From: Clostridiales bacterium
Lineage (GTDB): Bacteria > Bacillota > Clostridia > Peptostreptococcales > Acidaminobacteraceae
Direction of reading: 5' to 3'
DNA length: 64,000 bases
Assembly: GCA_021107455.1 (NCBI GenBank)
Contig: JAIOSU010000143.1
Location: 1-64,000, forward strand
The position numbers and the translations under genes are program-made. Position 1 is the first letter of the stretch. Each line of letters starts with the position of its first letter. A model generated the notes under the pieces. That model worked only from the letters and a program-made list of their open reading frames with translations, did not search any database and was not told the origin of the DNA. Of the stretch, positions 10,174-19,837 are shown one piece after another.

Positions 10174-12060
10174 ATGTCATTCGATTCACTCACAAACGAC
10201 CAACGAACAGCCGCATCGCACTTTGAAGGACCCGCACTGACACTTGCAATTCCGGGGAGTGGAAAAACCACCCTACTGATTCATAGATTGATCCACCTCG
10301 TAACAGAGCACGATGTGTCACCCGACAGGATTTTGACCCTGACTTTTTCAAAAGCTTCAGCTGAGGATATGAAAAACCGTTACAGGTCGATTGCGAAGGC
10401 CGGTTACGATTACAACTTCACCTTCATGACCATACACAAATTCGCATTTGGAATCTATAAACTCTATTCCAGTAAAACAGGCAGACAGATGCGACTGATT
10501 GATGAGGGCGGAGAAAAATTTAGAATCCTATCTGGCATCTTCAAAAAACATCAGGATGAAAAACTTGGTGATGATGAATTTGAAACGCTTTCAAGTCAGA
10601 TCGGACTCATATATAATCTCAAGCTCAAAAGAGAAGATGCCGAACCTGGACGATTTGAATGGGACAATATTTTTGACATGGCAGAAGATTATCATAGGTA
10701 TAAACGCAAACACAATTGCTTTGATTTCGATGATATGCTATTGGACGCCATAAAAATATTGAGGAAAAATCCCACCCTGCTATGTTCTATCAGGGAACGA
10801 TATGCATTTGTTCAAGTGGATGAGGCACAAGACACCTCAAAACTTCAATACGAGCTCATTGAACTCATTGCCGGTGAACATAACAATTTGTTTCTTGTGG
10901 CTGATGATGATCAATCCATTTATGGATTCCGGGGTGCTTATCCCGATTATCTTCTGGACTTTCCAAAAAAATATCCTGGCGCAAAACTCTATCATCTCTC
11001 CATCAATTTCAGATCTGATGCAAATATCGTAAGGACCGCAGAGGGTCTGATCGGATATAATTTGAACAGATATGACAAGCCCATGAAAGCAAACAAACCT
11101 GCTGAAATAAAACCTTCAGTCATATTGTTTGAAGATTTGTACAAACGTAATGCCTATTTAGTTTCTTCAATTGAAAAGAATCCTTCAGAAAGAGCGATTC
11201 TTTACAGAAACAAAGTATCCGCACTCAGCATCATGGATACTCTGTCGAGAAATGGAATCGCATTTGACATTAAAGACCCTCCACTAGGTGAACTCAATCA
11301 CTGGATGCTTCAGGATTTGCTGTCTTTTTTCAATTTGATGCTCATCCCGCAGGACCTTGAAAGTTTTTCACGTGTCGCATTCAAAATGAATGGGTTCATT
11401 TCACGGGAAATGCTTGATTTTGTAAGGGCCAACCACCGAGGTAGAGATGTGTTCTCAATTCTGGTCGACATCCCATTTCTGATGGATTATCAGACGAGGA
11501 CTCAGGAAAGACTTAAAGCCCAATTTTACGAACTCTCAAGATTGAGACCATTTGACGCCAGACATTATATTGAAACCGAACTTGGGTATCTGGATTATCT
11601 CAAAAAAAATACTGACAGGCATGGAATGACCATGCACTTCGCAAGAACCAGACTGGACGCCTACAAGGCCATAGCGAAACCACTCAAAACAGCATTTGAT
11701 TTCATTACACGAGTTGAATCACTTAAGACCATTTTATCCGAATCCAGAAACTCAGGAAGCGCCATAACATTATCGACGATTCACGGCTCAAAAGGACTTG
11801 AATTTCAAAACGTCAGTATGATCGATGTGAATCCAAAAACATTTCCAGGCTTCAAAGCGACAGAAAACGGCGCTCTTGAAGAGGAACGCCGCCTATTTTA
11901 TGTAGGTCTCACCAGAGCTAAATCCAGTTTTGAACTTTTGCATGTTGAGTTTGTCAACGGCTCGTTCAATCCAAACTCAAAATTCATCGATGAACTCATC
12001 AGTCAGCCGCTCACGGACCACCTTACCAATCACATCACCGGAAAAACCGCGACCAGCTAA
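10174..12060 (+). CDS. UvrD/Rep-like superfamily I ATP-dependent DNA helicase (compact)
   Basis: AIPGSGKTTLLIHRLIHL, VDEAQDTSKLQYELI, ADDDQSIYGFRGA, LSTIHGSKGLEFQNV, EEERRLFYVGLTRAK; start chosen at 10174 after AGGAGAG, not the ORF-track start at 9919. Confidence 0.9.
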   Translation: MSFDSLTNDQRTAASHFEGPALTLAIPGSGKTTLLIHRLIHLVTEHDVSPDRILTLTFSKASAEDMKNRYRSIAKAGYDYNFTFMTIHKFAFGIYKLYSSKTGRQMRLIDEGGEKFRILSGIFKKHQDEKLGDDEFETLSSQIGLIYNLKLKREDAEPGRFEWDNIFDMAEDYHRYKRKHNCFDFDDMLLDAIKILRKNPTLLCSIRERYAFVQVDEAQDTSKLQYELIELIAGEHNNLFLVADDDQSIYGFRGAYPDYLLDFPKKYPGAKLYHLSINFRSDANIVRTAEGLIGYNLNRYDKPMKANKPAEIKPSVILFEDLYKRNAYLVSSIEKNPSERAILYRNKVSALSIMDTLSRNGIAFDIKDPPLGELNHWMLQDLLSFFNLMLIPQDLESFSRVAFKMNGFISREMLDFVRANHRGRDVFSILVDIPFLMDYQTRTQERLKAQFYELSRLRPFDARHYIETELGYLDYLKKNTDRHGMTMHFARTRLDAYKAIAKPLKTAFDFITRVESLKTILSESRNSGSAITLSTIHGSKGLEFQNVSMIDVNPKTFPGFKATENGALEEERRLFYVGLTRAKSSFELLHVEFVNGSFNPNSKFIDELISQPLTDHLTNHITGKTATS

Positions 12061-12492
12061 AAACATGGAAAACTTCTGATACATTTTATTTTTATAAGCA
12101 TAATCCGACTTAAGGCGATCCCAATCAATGGTTGTGGTCGCCATCTTTTTGTCCAGAACCAACCGCGCCACTTCATCGGACTCAGGTACGTCCTCCAAAC
12201 TCTCAAAAGCTTTTTCAATGTCTTCAGGAGCAACACCTTTTTGCTTTAGGTATGCCTTGAGCCTGTACGGACCATAGATTTTTTGCTTGGCTTCAATATA
12301 GTAAACCGCAAACTGAACATCATCCAAAAAACCGTTCTCAATCAAAAAATTCAAAACAAGCCTCTGAGTGTTTTCATCGACTTGTTTCTCACCTAATTTT
12401 TTTATAATTTCAGCTCGTGACCTCATCTTGAGTGATAATAGATAAAGTGTGTAATTCAGCCATTTTTCATAATATTTTTGATCCAAAAACAA
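11977..12492 (-). CDS. recX: RecX-family regulatory protein
   Basis: YLLSLKMRSRAEIIKKLGEKQVDENTQRLVLNFLIENGFLDDVQFAVYYIEAKQKIYGPYRLKAYLKQKGV (typical RecX repeat pattern). Confidence 0.85.
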   Translation of the reverse strand: MFLDQKYYEKWLNYTLYLLSLKMRSRAEIIKKLGEKQVDENTQRLVLNFLIENGFLDDVQFAVYYIEAKQKIYGPYRLKAYLKQKGVAPEDIEKAFESLEDVPESDEVARLVLDKKMATTTIDWDRLKSDYAYKNKMYQKFSMFLAGRGFSGDVIGKVVRERLTDEFIDEF

Positions 12493-12504
12493 CTCCCTTT
12501 CAAA

Positions 12505-13257
12505 TCATCTTCTCAGTTTTTTGTTCTCCACCGTGATTTCTATGCTGTCAATTTCAATGATATTGCCATATCCGGTTCCATATGGGTGCATAAAAAATCT
12601 GATATTGCCTCGATCCAATTTGTAACTGTTGAGTTTATACTCATCGTTGTTGATTCTATAACTGATTTGATTGGATCTCGTATCAAACACTATCACTTCA
12701 TTGTACCACTCATCATAAATCGGTGTGATCAACGTATAATTGTTGTTGTACTCCCAATCCGCTGCCAAAAACCTGATAATATCCCTTCCCGGTCTTTCCA
12801 GATCACTGGTCAAATCATAATTGTATTCCACCAAAAATACACCATCTCCAAGAGATGTGAACCATTCACCGTCAGTAGTCTCAGGCAAAAGTTCAATATC
12901 AGATGTCTGATACATGGCGATACCACCTGAAAAAGTATCAGTACCGTGCTGGATCTTAACTTTTCTCTTCAGCGTAATGACATCTCCATCCCTGATTTCA
13001 ATCGGTCTCGTCAACATGTATGGCATGATGCCGTTGACATCTGAAGACAACTTGACTGTGCCTCCGCTGACAGCTACGCTTTCATAAGACCTTTCGAAAG
13101 ATCCCCATGGACCGACTAGCCAAAAATCACGATCGATTTCTTCTTCGAAATCGAAGACATAGGAAATAATAGGCTCCGGTTCTCTGTTTTTAAAAACCAT
13201 ACTGAATATAAAGAACGTGATAATTAAAAACAAAACGCCTACGACTATTTTTCTCAT
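12505..13257 (-). CDS. Hypothetical membrane-anchored protein, probable beta-sandwich extracytoplasmic domain
   Basis: Single N-terminal TM (VVGVLFLIITFFIFSMVF), then alternating strand-like sequence (FDFEEEIDRDFWLVGPWGSFERSYESVAVSGGTVKLSS); no family recognised. Confidence 0.7.
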   Translation of the reverse strand: MRKIVVGVLFLIITFFIFSMVFKNREPEPIISYVFDFEEEIDRDFWLVGPWGSFERSYESVAVSGGTVKLSSDVNGIMPYMLTRPIEIRDGDVITLKRKVKIQHGTDTFSGGIAMYQTSDIELLPETTDGEWFTSLGDGVFLVEYNYDLTSDLERPGRDIIRFLAADWEYNNNYTLITPIYDEWYNEVIVFDTRSNQISYRINNDEYKLNSYKLDRGNIRFFMHPYGTGYGNIIEIDSIEITVENKKLRR

Positions 13258-13261
13258 TGGG

Positions 13262-13648
13262 TCACATCCTCTTCAACATTTCTTCCACATCTTTAAGCCC
13301 GATGATAAATTTGTATCTTGGTTTCAGTTTTTCAAAATTGAATTCAAAGATAAATTGAATGGCATCGACAGACTGCCATGTGATTTTGATGTCATCCACC
13401 CATGGAGAAAGCTTGATTTCCTGAAGTCTTTCAATCAGAACGCTTCTCAGTCGATTGAGATCCACCATTCGTCCCGGTGTTTTTTTCAAATAATTGAAAG
13501 TGGAAAGCAAAAGAGCATCCCTGACTTTCTTAAAAATAATAAATTGTCTCATGCTGTTGTAAAACTCCACTGATATGAAAATCAGAAAAGTAATGACCCC
13601 TGCAATCATAACATTCAATAACATAATCTTAACTCCCATCTTTATCAA
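13262..13648 (-). CDS. Hypothetical membrane-anchored protein
   Basis: N-terminal TM (MLLNVMIAGVITFLIFISVEF); 4 nt separate it from the downstream gene. Confidence 0.65.
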   Translation of the reverse strand: MIKMGVKIMLLNVMIAGVITFLIFISVEFYNSMRQFIIFKKVRDALLLSTFNYLKKTPGRMVDLNRLRSVLIERLQEIKLSPWVDDIKITWQSVDAIQFIFEFNFEKLKPRYKFIIGLKDVEEMLKRM

Positions 13649-13681
13649 TCAACGAAAGCGTCACTGATATTATCGTCACAT

Positions 13682-14386
13682 TTACTCAGTACCTTTAGAA
13701 TACACCAATCTCCTAAGTTCGTCCAGTTCGTCCTTGCTAAGATGACGCCATTTCCCTTTTGGCAAATCATTAAGCATTATATTTATTACCCGAATTCTTC
13801 TCAGTTTAACCACTTCATAACCAAGAGCCTCACACATTCTTCTGATTTGCCTGTTGAGTCCCTGAGTCAAAACAATAGAAAATGTGGAATGTCCCGTCTG
13901 CTTCACTTCACACGATCTTGTAAGTGTATCTAGAATTTCCACCCCGTTACTCATACGGTGAATGAACTCTTCTGTACAAGGTTTGTTCACAGTGACAACA
14001 TACTCTTTCTCATGATAATACCGCGCTTTGAGTATGCCATTGGATAATTCTCCATCGTTGGTGAGCAAAATCAGCCCTTCCGAATTTTTATCAAGTCTTC
14101 CCACTGGAAAAATGCGGGTAGGAAAATTGATATAATCGATGATATTGTCTTTCACATCTCGGTTTGAGGTGCATTCCACTCCGATTGGTTTGTTGAATGC
14201 TATATAGACTTTCTCCGAACCACCCTGAACAACTCTGCCACCGAAGAGAACCTCATCCTCAGGACTGACTCTGGACCCAAGAGTCGCTGGTTCACCGTTG
14301 ATCACAACGTTGCCCGATTCAATTTGACGGTCCGCCTCACGTCTTGAGCAGATGCCGGCGTCACTTAAAAACTTGTTGATTCTCAT
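13682..14386 (-). CDS. rluF: 23S rRNA pseudouridine synthase, RluF-like
   Basis: S4 domain MRINKFLSDAGICSRREADRQIESGNVVING; FPVGRLDKNSEGLILLTNDGEL; LNRQIRRMCEALGYEVVKLRRIRV. Confidence 0.88.
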   Translation of the reverse strand: MRINKFLSDAGICSRREADRQIESGNVVINGEPATLGSRVSPEDEVLFGGRVVQGGSEKVYIAFNKPIGVECTSNRDVKDNIIDYINFPTRIFPVGRLDKNSEGLILLTNDGELSNGILKARYYHEKEYVVTVNKPCTEEFIHRMSNGVEILDTLTRSCEVKQTGHSTFSIVLTQGLNRQIRRMCEALGYEVVKLRRIRVINIMLNDLPKGKWRHLSKDELDELRRLVYSKGTE

Positions 14387-15369
14387 AAAAGCTCTCCTAA
14401 ATTTTTGAGTTGGATGGATAATGTGCCATCCGGGTGATTGATAATTTCCAAATTTTCACCATTCGCAGTATAGTCATAAGGCAAAATAATCTCTACGCCA
14501 CTGGCGGTTTTGATTTTTTGACTTCTTTTGATTTTTTTCTTATGGGTTTCGTCCACAACCCAAGTTTTGTCATCGAGGCCTTTTTTTGAGATTTCATCAT
14601 TATAGGCTTCTCTTTCGGCCGCAGTTTCAAAACATTGCTCCGCTATGGCGTCTGAGGTCACTTCAGCATCGGAATCAATCAACTCGTGAATTGTCGAACG
14701 CACTTTTGCCATTTTGACCATATTGTTGTCCTGATATTTTTGGACGATTTTTTCGGCTGTTTTGGTCATTATATCAACCGCTTTTTTAGGCGTCAATACA
14801 GATGTGTTCGCAAAAAAAGCATTGGCGATATACGCCCTCTTTTTGCCATCAACTGTCACTACCTTGTCCTTGACATATGCTTTACCAGACATCCAGTCCA
14901 CGACGAAGCCCTCGTCCACTGTTTGGGTTTTATGCGGAAGCGTCGAAACGTGTCTGATGATTTTATTCGCAATTGCCTGACCTTCCATCTCGACCAAATG
15001 CACATAAGATGTCTTGAAGTTTAGTTTTATGAACGCCATATATTCTTTGTCTTCACGATCGATCAAAGCACAAATCAGATCGCATGGTTTGATGTCCTCA
15101 CTTTTTGACATTTCTTCAAGCAGCACATCGGCAACATCGAGTCCAAGCGATGCAAAGCCTGTGGATTGGGATGTCATGATCATTTGATGCGCTTTCATGG
15201 TATTGTTAAGTAAAATATCTGAAACATCGTACCCTTCAAAAAAACTTTCAATATGTTTTGCGACGTATTCCTCAATGTCCGCATCAAGTACCATGGGCAC
15301 CTCGGAGAAGACTTTTGTATCATTTATATAATCGAGTATATGCAAATAACATTCTTTGATCTGGATCAA
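14383..15369 (-). CDS. Nucleoid-associated protein, NdpA/YejK (NA37) family
   Basis: N-terminal IKECYLHILDYINDTKVFSEVPMVLDADIEEYVAKHIESFFEG and overall length/layout resemble the NA37 family. Confidence 0.7.
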   Translation of the reverse strand: MIQIKECYLHILDYINDTKVFSEVPMVLDADIEEYVAKHIESFFEGYDVSDILLNNTMKAHQMIMTSQSTGFASLGLDVADVLLEEMSKSEDIKPCDLICALIDREDKEYMAFIKLNFKTSYVHLVEMEGQAIANKIIRHVSTLPHKTQTVDEGFVVDWMSGKAYVKDKVVTVDGKKRAYIANAFFANTSVLTPKKAVDIMTKTAEKIVQKYQDNNMVKMAKVRSTIHELIDSDAEVTSDAIAEQCFETAAEREAYNDEISKKGLDDKTWVVDETHKKKIKRSQKIKTASGVEIILPYDYTANGENLEIINHPDGTLSIQLKNLGELL

Positions 15370-15402
15370 TTCTATTACACACCTTTCTTAAAGACAAACC
15401 AG

Positions 15403-15449
15403 ACGGGGCAATTCCGTGCAGCGATTTCCCCTGCGCAAAACTGCCCCGT
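15403..15449 (-). terminator. Long imperfect hairpin between the MCP gene and the NA37 gene
   Basis: Minus strand ACGGGGCAGTTTTGCGCAG-GGGAAATCG-CTGCACGGAATTGCCCCGT pairs over ~19 bp with G-U pairs and one mismatch. Confidence 0.6.
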
Positions 15450-15466
15450 TTTGTTTGCATGTTTTA

Positions 15467-17662
15467 TTATACTACCTTAAAACGATTGGTTTCCGTTTCC
15501 AGTAGACCGGCCATATTTTTGAGTTCCGTGATGCTTGCTGCGATTTCCTCAAAAGTCGCTACTTGGCTCTCAACGCTTTCACCGATTCGCTCAGATGAAG
15601 CGACATTGCCTTGCATGACATGTGAAAGTTCATCGATTGCTTTGGCCATTTCCTCTGAAATCATTGATTGTTGATGTGCGCCGTGACTGATATTCGTCAT
15701 TTTAACTGCTATCGCCTCTATCAGACTGAGAATTTGATTGAAACTCACGCTGGTATCATTGGCTTCGCTGACACTAATATCCACAAGCGTTTGCTCTTTG
15801 ATCATGGTTTCACTCGCACCTTTTATATCCTTAGAGATTTGAGAGATGATGTCATTGATTTTGAAAGCCGAACCTTTGCTCTGCTCCGCCAATTTTCTGA
15901 CCTCTTCCGCCACAACCGAGAAACCTCTTCCATGTTCTCCCGCTCGGGCCGCCTCTATGGAGGCATTGAGTGCAAGAAGTGATGTCTGTTCTGCTATGGC
16001 ATTGATCATATTGACTATGCCAACAATTTCTTCGGATGACATTTTCAGGGCACCGATGACACCTGCCATGGATTCTGTCGAGTTCTTCACTTGTCCAATG
16101 CTGTTCACCACTTTTGATAGCTTCTCCACGCCGTTTTTCGATGCAGATAGCACTTGTTTGGAATCACTTGCCACAGCATCGGCTTCCTTAGAAATCATTT
16201 GGGCGCTGCTGGAAAGCTCCTCTATGCCGGCAGTGGTCTGCTCAACAACACTTGCGCTGTTTTGTAGGCCATCAACCATGTTCCTGACTTCAAAATTGAC
16301 CTGTTCTATACTCTCGTTAGCCTGTTCTATGGCTTCGTGAATTTCATCCGTATAGTTTGTGAGTGAAGCTGCACTAGCTTTCACCTGAATCACAACGTTT
16401 CTGATTTTCATGACAAATTGATTGAAGAGTTTGGCAAGAGTGCCGATTTCTTCTCTAGTATTGATATTCAGTTCTTTTGTCAGGTCACCTTCACCGTCTG
16501 AAATGTCACTGAGCATCTTGTTCACGTTTGTAAGTGGTTTTGAGATAATGTTCGAAAGTATAACAGCAAACCCTATAGCAACCAAAGTGATTATTGCGAC
16601 TGTAAGAAGAAGCATCATCATGGTTCCAGCTATTTGATCTTCAAGTCTTTGCTTGATACTGTCATTGAAGATGTCTGCCATGTCAGTTGCTTCTGCGCTC
16701 AAAGCCCCGATTTTAGCAAATAAACCTTCACTTTCGTTCCTTCCAATAACATTGTCGATTTCCACAAGTTCAAGGAATTTGTCGGTATACCCAGTTGCGA
16801 TCCCTCTGTACTCATCTTTGAACTTTTGGGTGTAATCTCCTAAAGCCACCTGGGTGTTTGGATACCCCAGTCGATCTGCGATCTGTTTTTGATAGCGTGC
16901 TTCTTGGGTATACAAGTAGTTGATGTGAGCCAGATCAAGATTGGCAAGTGCTTTCACCAGATTTTCATCTTGTGGTAGAGACACCAACTTATTTTTGAGC
17001 AGTTTTCTTAGCGATTCGATTTCACCGATGACGCCATATTCACCGAATCCACGCTTTTGAATGTTGAGATGCATTTCATTGAAGGTTTGTCTGTAGACTG
17101 ATAATTTCCCTTCAAGTTTGTAGAGTTGGTCGATAAGGTCTTCATCGTTTTTGATCAACGATGTTTTTCTGAGCTCATCAATCGTCTTTAGAACATTGTT
17201 ATAGTGTTCACCAAACTCCATACTGCGTTCAGTAGGACTGAGTTGTCCTTCTTGCAGTGTCTGAGCCGCTTTAAAGAATTCTTCATTGGAACGGTCTATG
17301 ATCACAAAATCCCGTTGCGTCACATTCATTTCTTGTACCGAACTGGCAATGACTGTTTGAGCTTCAATGATAGGAATGTAATCCTTAACGATTCTTCCAA
17401 TGAAATTGTAAGCAGTTGCAGTGATAAAAATAAGTGAAAGTATGATGACGATAAAACCTATGAATATTTTTTGCCTGATTTTCCAATTTCTAAATTCAAA
17501 TTTCTTTCCTGACGAATCCTTCATGCGTTTGAAAGTTGTTTTTTTGAGATGAAACCTTTTTTTCTCTCTATTTTTTTTAGGTTTTCTCTCTCTTTTTCCC
17601 TTTTTTAATTTCAATCCCTTTCCCACACCTGTGCTGTCAATCTTTCTTTTGAATTTGAACAT
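15467..17662 (-). CDS. Methyl-accepting chemotaxis protein with lysine/arginine-rich N-terminal extension
   Basis: [40 protein letters not shown] signalling hairpin; HAMP-like region; two TMs; [11 protein letters not shown] start at 17662. Confidence 0.93.
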   Translation of the reverse strand: MFKFKRKIDSTGVGKGLKLKKGKRERKPKKNREKKRFHLKKTTFKRMKDSSGKKFEFRNWKIRQKIFIGFIVIILSLIFITATAYNFIGRIVKDYIPIIEAQTVIASSVQEMNVTQRDFVIIDRSNEEFFKAAQTLQEGQLSPTERSMEFGEHYNNVLKTIDELRKTSLIKNDEDLIDQLYKLEGKLSVYRQTFNEMHLNIQKRGFGEYGVIGEIESLRKLLKNKLVSLPQDENLVKALANLDLAHINYLYTQEARYQKQIADRLGYPNTQVALGDYTQKFKDEYRGIATGYTDKFLELVEIDNVIGRNESEGLFAKIGALSAEATDMADIFNDSIKQRLEDQIAGTMMMLLLTVAIITLVAIGFAVILSNIISKPLTNVNKMLSDISDGEGDLTKELNINTREEIGTLAKLFNQFVMKIRNVVIQVKASAASLTNYTDEIHEAIEQANESIEQVNFEVRNMVDGLQNSASVVEQTTAGIEELSSSAQMISKEADAVASDSKQVLSASKNGVEKLSKVVNSIGQVKNSTESMAGVIGALKMSSEEIVGIVNMINAIAEQTSLLALNASIEAARAGEHGRGFSVVAEEVRKLAEQSKGSAFKINDIISQISKDIKGASETMIKEQTLVDISVSEANDTSVSFNQILSLIEAIAVKMTNISHGAHQQSMISEEMAKAIDELSHVMQGNVASSERIGESVESQVATFEEIAASITELKNMAGLLETETNRFKVV

Positions 17663-17809
17663 TGAATCCTCCCCAATATGCCAAATTTTCGGACACCTAT
17701 AGAACATTATAACCAGTTGTCTCCATTTTATCTATCTCTAAATGCTCATGCCTTTTGATGTAACAAGCAAAAACATTGAAAAATCAATATTCATACCATA
17801 TAACTTATT

Positions 17810-19720
17810 TTATTTGCTCCCAAACATAATGGCTTTCATTACTTCCAGATTTTCGAAAAAGACGTCCACGATAACCGGATCCAAATGATTGCCTCTAGAG
17901 TTTCTAATGATGTCCAGTGAGTCGTCCAGAGAAAATGCTTCCTTATAAACCCGTTTTGAAGTCAAGGCATCAAACACATCAGCTATTGCGACTATTCGTG
18001 CAGATAGAGGTATTTCAGTACCTTTAAGTCCATCCGGATAGCCAGTGCCGTCCCACTTTTCATGATGGTGGCGTGCGATTTCCTCAGCCATTTTATAGAA
18101 ATCAGGATCAAATGCGGTGAGTCCCATTCTAAGATCTCTAAATATGTCCGCTCCAATGGCCGCATGAGTCTTCATAGTCACCCATTCATCCGGATTGAGT
18201 TTACCAGGCTTTTTCAGAACACTGTCAGGGATGCCTACTTTTCCGATATCGTGGGAAGAGGCATTTCGCTCTATTTCGAGTATGAACTTTCGGTCAATTT
18301 CATATCCAGGCATTTTTTTAAGTCTCAAACCTTTAGATATTGCAACGGAATATTTGACCATTCTGTTGATATGATCTCCGGTTTCATTGTCCTTCTGATC
18401 TACTAGTTCAGAAAAACTCGTTGTGATTTTCGAAAAAATGACCTTTGTGAAATAGGCACGATTTAGAAGCCCTTTTATCTCATATATCAATTTTTCTGCG
18501 AGCATCAAATGTTCCTGACCAAAAAAACGCTTTTCTTTGGAGCTGAGGAATACCATCCCAAAAACAGCATCCCCCATCGTCATCGGCAATACGAGATTGG
18601 ATTTGATGCCTTCATTACTCAGCAGAGCAAGTGCAGGACTCTCTGGACGATTCATAAAATCAAGCTCAAGGTCGGAAGTCATAAACGGTTGTTTATCCAC
18701 CAACATCTTGGACAGTCTGGACGAACCTATTTCCACCTCGAAACCTGGTCCCAGCAAAACTTCATCATAATTTGAGACGCCATATTCTGCAATCAGCAGG
18801 TTTCTGTCATAATCAACAAATGCGATTCCGATTCGATCGATCCCCATGACCTTTTCGAGACTTTCAAAAAGCGATTCGATGACATCGTCAACGATATAAT
18901 GCTCCAGTAAAATTTCTCTGATCTCAGCAATGAATTTCCTTTCATCAAACAATTGTTTAATGTTGGTTTTCATCTCTTTTTCCTCTTTGAATATGGATTT
19001 GACTGTCGGCAGACTCTCAAATTCAAACCGGTTGCTTCCAAGGGCTCTGAAGCTATGGTGTATAAAAATATACTCTTTTGATATGAACCTGATCACTCCG
19101 ATATTGTAACCGAGAAGCAGGATCAGCAATATGATCAACATGATATTGATGATAGCGTTCAAATCCCCGACAATAGCATCGTTGAGAATACGATGTTCAT
19201 TTTTTAACCGCAAGCTGAGTTCGGTATTTGATTCCTTGATTGCCTCAAGCGAATCATATGGGATGTCCTCAATTGATGCCACGGACATTATCATAGACAG
19301 TTCTTCTGCTTTTGAATTCATCTCATCAAGCAAATTTGAGAGTTCCAGTATGGATTTTCCATGCCTGGTAAGACTCATGGTATTTAGTTTGTCCCAATTG
19401 AATTTCAGTCCATCTATTTCGCCCATGATCTCACTTGATTTAAGTTCGAGAATCCCCTTGTTCCTATTGAATGCTTCTTGTAATGCGTCACTTACATCAG
19501 GTGTTTCAGACTTCTGAAGTTGTTGATGAATATTGCCCATTACACGTATGGATAGTTCCATTTCGGAGCGTTTTTCAGTGATGGATTCCTCATACGACTG
19601 ATTCTTTGCAGCATAAGTTCTGACTTCAGGCACAAAATAAAAATTAAGCCAGATCACGAACACAGAAAAGACGACAATTGTAAAAAGACTTAATCTCGTT
19701 ATTTTTTTAATACTGATCAT
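17810..19720 (-). CDS. Membrane-bound sensor with GAF-like and HD-GYP domains (putative c-di-GMP phosphodiesterase)
   Basis: HDIGKVGIPDSVLKKPGKL, ARHHHEKWDGTGYPDGLKGTEIPLSARIVAIADVFDALTS; two N-terminal TMs flank an extracytoplasmic helical region. Confidence 0.9.
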   Translation of the reverse strand: MISIKKITRLSLFTIVVFSVFVIWLNFYFVPEVRTYAAKNQSYEESITEKRSEMELSIRVMGNIHQQLQKSETPDVSDALQEAFNRNKGILELKSSEIMGEIDGLKFNWDKLNTMSLTRHGKSILELSNLLDEMNSKAEELSMIMSVASIEDIPYDSLEAIKESNTELSLRLKNEHRILNDAIVGDLNAIINIMLIILLILLLGYNIGVIRFISKEYIFIHHSFRALGSNRFEFESLPTVKSIFKEEKEMKTNIKQLFDERKFIAEIREILLEHYIVDDVIESLFESLEKVMGIDRIGIAFVDYDRNLLIAEYGVSNYDEVLLGPGFEVEIGSSRLSKMLVDKQPFMTSDLELDFMNRPESPALALLSNEGIKSNLVLPMTMGDAVFGMVFLSSKEKRFFGQEHLMLAEKLIYEIKGLLNRAYFTKVIFSKITTSFSELVDQKDNETGDHINRMVKYSVAISKGLRLKKMPGYEIDRKFILEIERNASSHDIGKVGIPDSVLKKPGKLNPDEWVTMKTHAAIGADIFRDLRMGLTAFDPDFYKMAEEIARHHHEKWDGTGYPDGLKGTEIPLSARIVAIADVFDALTSKRVYKEAFSLDDSLDIIRNSRGNHLDPVIVDVFFENLEVMKAIMFGSK

Positions 19721-19837
19721 CTATGTTTACCTCATTTTATATAGTTATAATTTTATATTATAACATATCACGAAGAAAAGTATCTTGACAAATATGATAT
19801 AATATATCGAGAATTTATCGATAAAGGGGATATACAA

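Noticed and set aside
10174-12060. Considered the compact UvrD-like helicase as a Gabija-type (GajB) defence helicase
   Set aside because: No GajA/OLD-family nuclease neighbour; flanked by tig and recX, so a stand-alone repair helicase is more likely.
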